This document shows, piece by piece, positions 60,231-64,000 of a stretch of DNA of 64,000 bases (within the stretch, counting starts at the first letter, position 1; every line of letters starts with the position of its first letter). Source of the DNA: Branchiostoma floridae (taxonomy: Eukaryota > Chordata > Leptocardii > Amphioxiformes > Branchiostomatidae); assembly GCF_000003815.2 (NCBI RefSeq), contig NC_049979.1, positions 3,694,520-3,758,519 of the forward strand, given 5' to 3'. Made by a program: the position numbers and the translations under genes. Below the pieces are notes generated by a model. That model was not told the DNA's origin. It did no database searches and saw only the letters and a program-made list of their open reading frames with translations.

Positions 60231-62179
60231 CGCACCATGTGACCTGGGACGTACCATTCTGTGCCTGGGTACGATATTTTTCATTATCATGCGAAGTTAC
60301 ATATATTTCAATTGTAATGATCTATATCGTAAATTATATTAGATTACTGTAATTTCAGGGTATACAAATATGTTCTCTTTTCTAAGACACTGGGAATAAA
60401 AATATGATATGGACGACGCCACTTCCGTTTTCGCTTCATGCATTATTCATCGTAGCCGATGGGAGAACCATGATTCATCACTTTCACTCATGACGCCGAT
60501 CTGATCGGTAAGGTTCTCACTTGTTCCAACTTTCGGCTGCCAGTTATCTCTTCTTTATCATCTTCTGCGATCAAATGTTTTCATGATGTTTGAAGTTGTA
60601 ATGTTTAAACTGTTGAAGACGCTTTAGTCAGCTTTAATTGGCTCAGATTCGGCCTAGAGAATCGTGAAAAGGGGAGGTTAAACCAAGGCCGTCCTTGGTT
60701 AAACCGGCTGGTTTCTTACCCAGGGTAAGAACAATAAGGAAGTGCTCCCACTGTGACTTGTCCAGCAGTTTGAATGGTGGATTGACCCCCATAAATACAT
60801 AAACTTATAAACATCCCAGGCTGTCTACCAGCTAGAAACAATGGTCAGAGATAGATTTGCATATTACTGGTCACTCAGTGATTCAAATATCATGCACTGG
60901 TTTTCATAGGAACATTATCAAATCATACAGAATGACCCAATGTAAGTAACAAAATTACATAATGCAAGGTTTCAATTAGATAAGATCATGTAATAGTAAG
61001 ATAGTACTATCTGCAGTTTTTGGAACAACTTTCTTCAAATTTCAAATCAGCCTTGTCAAAATTGTATCAAAGCATCTACTTGCATCTACATTTCGAACTT
61101 GAAAATGTCTTCCTTACAACTAATAGCTCTCAAGAGTTGTATGTGTAGAAACATGACTTGTAATACTTGACTTATAGTAAGAGACCAGTATAGACCTATG
61201 CTCTGTAGATTAATGCACAAAAAAACTGCCAGCTGATGTCTCACATTGAAGAGCAACCCAGTATTGTCATTACTTCATATTCTGGGTTGAATGTTCTTCA
61301 ACAAGCTAATTTCTCTATGATGTGTAGTCTTACTTCAATTTCTTATCTGTTGTCTCTTGATTTCAAACATGATTTGAAGAGTAACTTGTACTTTCTCAGC
61401 CAGGCCACCACTGATGTTAACTGCACGGGTGCCTGTAGCATACTGAAGACCATAGTTTATATTATCTTTATATAGTTTTACCAGCCGGTAAGGGGAGGAT
61501 AAGAAGGGACCTCTTGTCGTGGCGAAAAGTTTTCCCTTAGTTTTTGCTCCCAATTTTTCAGCTATCGCTATAGCTACTAGTATGTATAATAATTTTATTT
61601 TTCACAAAAAGCCCGTTCTTTGTTGTCTGGCGAATGCCTTCATGATGGTAACGGGCCCGTTTACGTTCCGAAAATGTAAATTGCAGCCCGGCCAGCCTTG
61701 TCGTACTCTCCAACATGTCCAAGCAGATGTTCGGTTCCGGATGATGCGTTATATATCATGCTTTTTGAGTGGTTTCGCGCCATCCTGAATTGCGGAAAAC
61801 CAAAGAGAGTATAACAAACTTCTTTGGGAAACCATATCTTCAAGTTTTCTTCTTTTTTTTTTCTTTTTCTTTAACAGATTGGTGTCCAGACATGTCCCCT
61901 ATTGGCGTGTCATCATCCCAGGAGAAATATTCCCTGCATCGCCCTTACAGAAGAAATTATGCCCCCCAAATAACCGTCAGTTTTGGGGTGAACATTGCTT
62001 TTGACGATGGCAAAGGCACCCCTTTCCACGGAAACATTGAATCGTCCGGAAAGCGATGTTTTGAGAAGCGCATATCCTGATATTCATGCCTTTCATTTCC
62101 TAGTTACCATCTAATGATCCATCGTGAGCCGCTTCCCTGACCTGTGGACCATACTACTGACATCCCTGATCTGTATAAG
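60231..62179. other. Intergenic region between divergent genes
   Basis: This 1.9 kb separates WDHD1 (-) from the gene starting at 62180 (+). A polypyrimidine tract and AG near 61878 could be an acceptor of a 5' noncoding exon of the plus-strand gene. No conserved protein was recognised in the open frame 61769-62080. Confidence 0.4.
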
Positions 62180-63600
62180 ATGGCTGAGGGGACTGACTTC
62201 AACTTTGTTGTCAATGGTGATTGATTCCTTTTTTTTTGTATCAATATTCATTGAATGTTTCTTGTATAACTTGTATTACTATTAGTTTGTTATATTTACA
62301 ATTCCGTCTACATTTGTCAAAAAGCTCAATAAATTGATAAATAAATTGATAAACACACATAAAACAATCTTGTACTGAGGTGAGGGGGCGATCCCTAACA
62401 CCATTGCGATTATCAGGGATTCTGTCGTCAGCACAATACTGTTGTTTTTTATGTAAGTAATGTGTCCAGGGACACCTGAAAAGCAGACTGTAGCCTGAGT
62501 GTGATTTTACCCTGGTAAAATAAATGAATGTCCTAATTTCATGATATCTAAGTAGCTAACCACTCATTTGTCCCACCCATTCAGAAGAAGAAGCTCCGCT
62601 CACTCCCAAACTGGAGCTGACTGGGGACACTGAATATGCCGCCTGTGCTGCTAGCAACTCGGCTAAGGAGTTTAGCTTTAAAGTAGGTAACAAAATATAT
62701 TGTAAGCTTTGCAAAATTCACTTGCACCATAGGAAAAGTACATTAAAAAAATCTACTTGCCCAAAGCAACTTTTTACTGGCCCGAAATTTAAGCGATTTT
62801 ACTTGCAGCAAGGAAATCCTTTTATTTTTCAGTTAAAAAGAGCACTTTTAAAGCTTGTTACTGGACCAATATGTACCCAAATCTACCCATGGAAAAATAG
62901 CAGGCATGGAAAAATTTGCACTGACTCAATTGGGCAAGTATTTGCATTTGACTCTGCTTGGCACTGTCACATGCCCCTAGCAATTGGGCCAATAGACTTC
63001 CCTGACACTATATCAGCACAAATCCATCTACAAATACATAATGTACTAATTCTTATATGCCAAGATGAGTTAAATGGCACTTTTGCACATACCAAATGTT
63101 GTACCATGCTCTGAGTAACAGTGTCAGATGTATGCCAGCATCATTTTTTTAAGGTATAATGCTAGTTCACCTTTATTCGAGGGGTAACCTATATCCGTCG
63201 TTTTTAAAAATGGGGCATTTTGAAATATTGTGTCGATGTACGGTACTTTCAAACTGCAGTATTTTGAAACTATTTCAATTTTAAACCGACAGTCGACTTG
63301 ATATCCCAAAGTACCCTGTATTTTTTAACAACAAGTATAGGTAACCCCGTTGATGAAGGTGAACTACCATTTAATTGCAATGCAATTTGATGTACCAAGC
63401 CTAAAGTCATTTTGTTGTCATTGACAGTGCAAATGACCATGTATGTATTTTCCACAGTGATTGTTCATTTTCTCCTGATGATAAGGTACAAGTTTTGGAT
63501 GGGAAAGTGACACATGAACTGTTTGTTCCTCTCCAGGCAGCAGGGAAAGACACGCCTTCCACAGCCCAGATACCTGAGGATGGGACAAAGGGCAGCGTGG
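62180..63600 (+). CDS. First three coding exons of an unrecognised gene running off the window
   Basis: Exon 1, 62180-62216, begins at AAGATGG (good start context) and encodes MAEGTDFNFVVN. Exon 2, 62585-62682, encodes an acidic and then Ala/Ser-rich stretch (EEEAPLTPKLELTGDTEY). Exon 3, 63537-63600, encodes AAGKDTPSTAQIPEDG. Donors GTGATT, GTAGGT and GTATGT and acceptors TTCAG and CTCCAG are phase-compatible (1, 0, 1). The visible 67 residues are low in hydrophobics and probably disordered, and I cannot name the family. The gene is divergent from WDHD1 across about 2 kb. The remaining exons must lie beyond 64000. Confidence 0.6.
63157..63373. mobile_element. MITE-like element of the ACCTTTATCCG..GGTAACC family
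   Basis: It starts TAATGCTAGTTCACCTTTAT and ends GATGAAGGTGAACTACCATTTA in inverted relation. The interior has GCAGTATTTTGAAACTATTT, as in the copies at 6000 and 37166. It lies in intron 2 of the unrecognised gene. Confidence 0.72.
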
Positions 63601-64000
63601 GTATGTTTGCTGTAGTTAATGTGACAAATGACAGGGCAAGGAACATACAGTTGGCCAGTTGAGACAAATTCCATAGCCATATTCCACTCAGGAATACAGA
63701 TTATAAGAAGTGAGAAAAGATCATATCAGTACCAACCACTGTTGTAACCACCTGCTCAAATATCCTTCCCCACCCAAATTTCTTAGCATACAAGTATTGA
63801 CTTCTTGAAGTTCTTATTTATGTATAATACATTGTATTGAGCATTGACACACAGATATATTGAGCTGACATAATTTGTTGTTTACTGTCCTGTCAGTTGG
63901 ATTCTAAATCTAATCACAATATTTGTGGTTTGTTTTATATATCTTCAAAATCTAGGCATCTTGATTTTTTATCAACTGCGTGATGTATGTCATTATGTTT

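Noticed and set aside
61769-62080. A 103-codon frame preceded by a polypyrimidine-AG.
   Set aside because: No recognisable domain, no phase-compatible donor found, and it ends in a stop before the better-supported start at 62180.

Overview
The window is animal nuclear DNA: intron-split genes with GT/AG junctions, a Pol III elongator tRNA-Met, intronic microsatellites, and many short inverted-repeat (MITE-like) elements. A WDHD1/AND-1 orthologue with vertebrate-like length and domain order, an intronless TRIM-NHL gene, a C1q-domain gene and an astacin carrying ShKT and kringle modules together suggest an invertebrate deuterostome, most likely a cephalochordate (amphioxus). That assignment is inference. 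The assembly is draft quality, with 672 N at 29705-30376.

Layout. 1-1369 (+): a small ShKT gene that looks like a paralogue of the next gene reduced to its first and last exons. 3726-10460 (+): a ten-exon gene whose splice phases all agree, encoding a secreted 588-residue astacin metallopeptidase with an antistasin-like module in the pro-region, two ShKT domains, a kringle and two more ShKT domains. 15236-17026 (+): an intronless 596-residue RING/B-box/coiled-coil/NHL (TRIM) protein. 19842-23123 (-): a five-exon, 255-residue secreted C1q-domain protein. 25584-25656 (+): tRNA-Met(CAT). 28399-59845 (-): WDHD1/AND-1 (Ctf4 family), 27 coding exons and 1135 residues, with every junction phase-consistent, a probable 5' noncoding exon and an exact E2F motif at 60215-60225. 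62180 onward (+): the first three coding exons of an unrecognised gene that runs off the window.

The main unexpected pattern is repeated local tandem duplication of exon-intron boundaries. In WDHD1, partial copies of exons 2, 4, 12, 13, 17, 20, 21 and 26 lie in the adjacent introns, often with an intact splice site. Two intronic minisatellites (45-bp and about 31-bp units) begin exactly at a real 5' splice site and repeat it about a dozen times each. The astacin gene has an exact 83-bp duplication across its exon 5 donor, and its two ShKT exons sit downstream of related introns. The same process may explain both the modular growth of the ShKT gene and the exon fragments in WDHD1.

The rest is intergenic or intronic DNA holding at least seven recurrent MITE-like families, which are listed individually. 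No CRISPR array, rRNA, viral gene or autonomous transposase was recognised.
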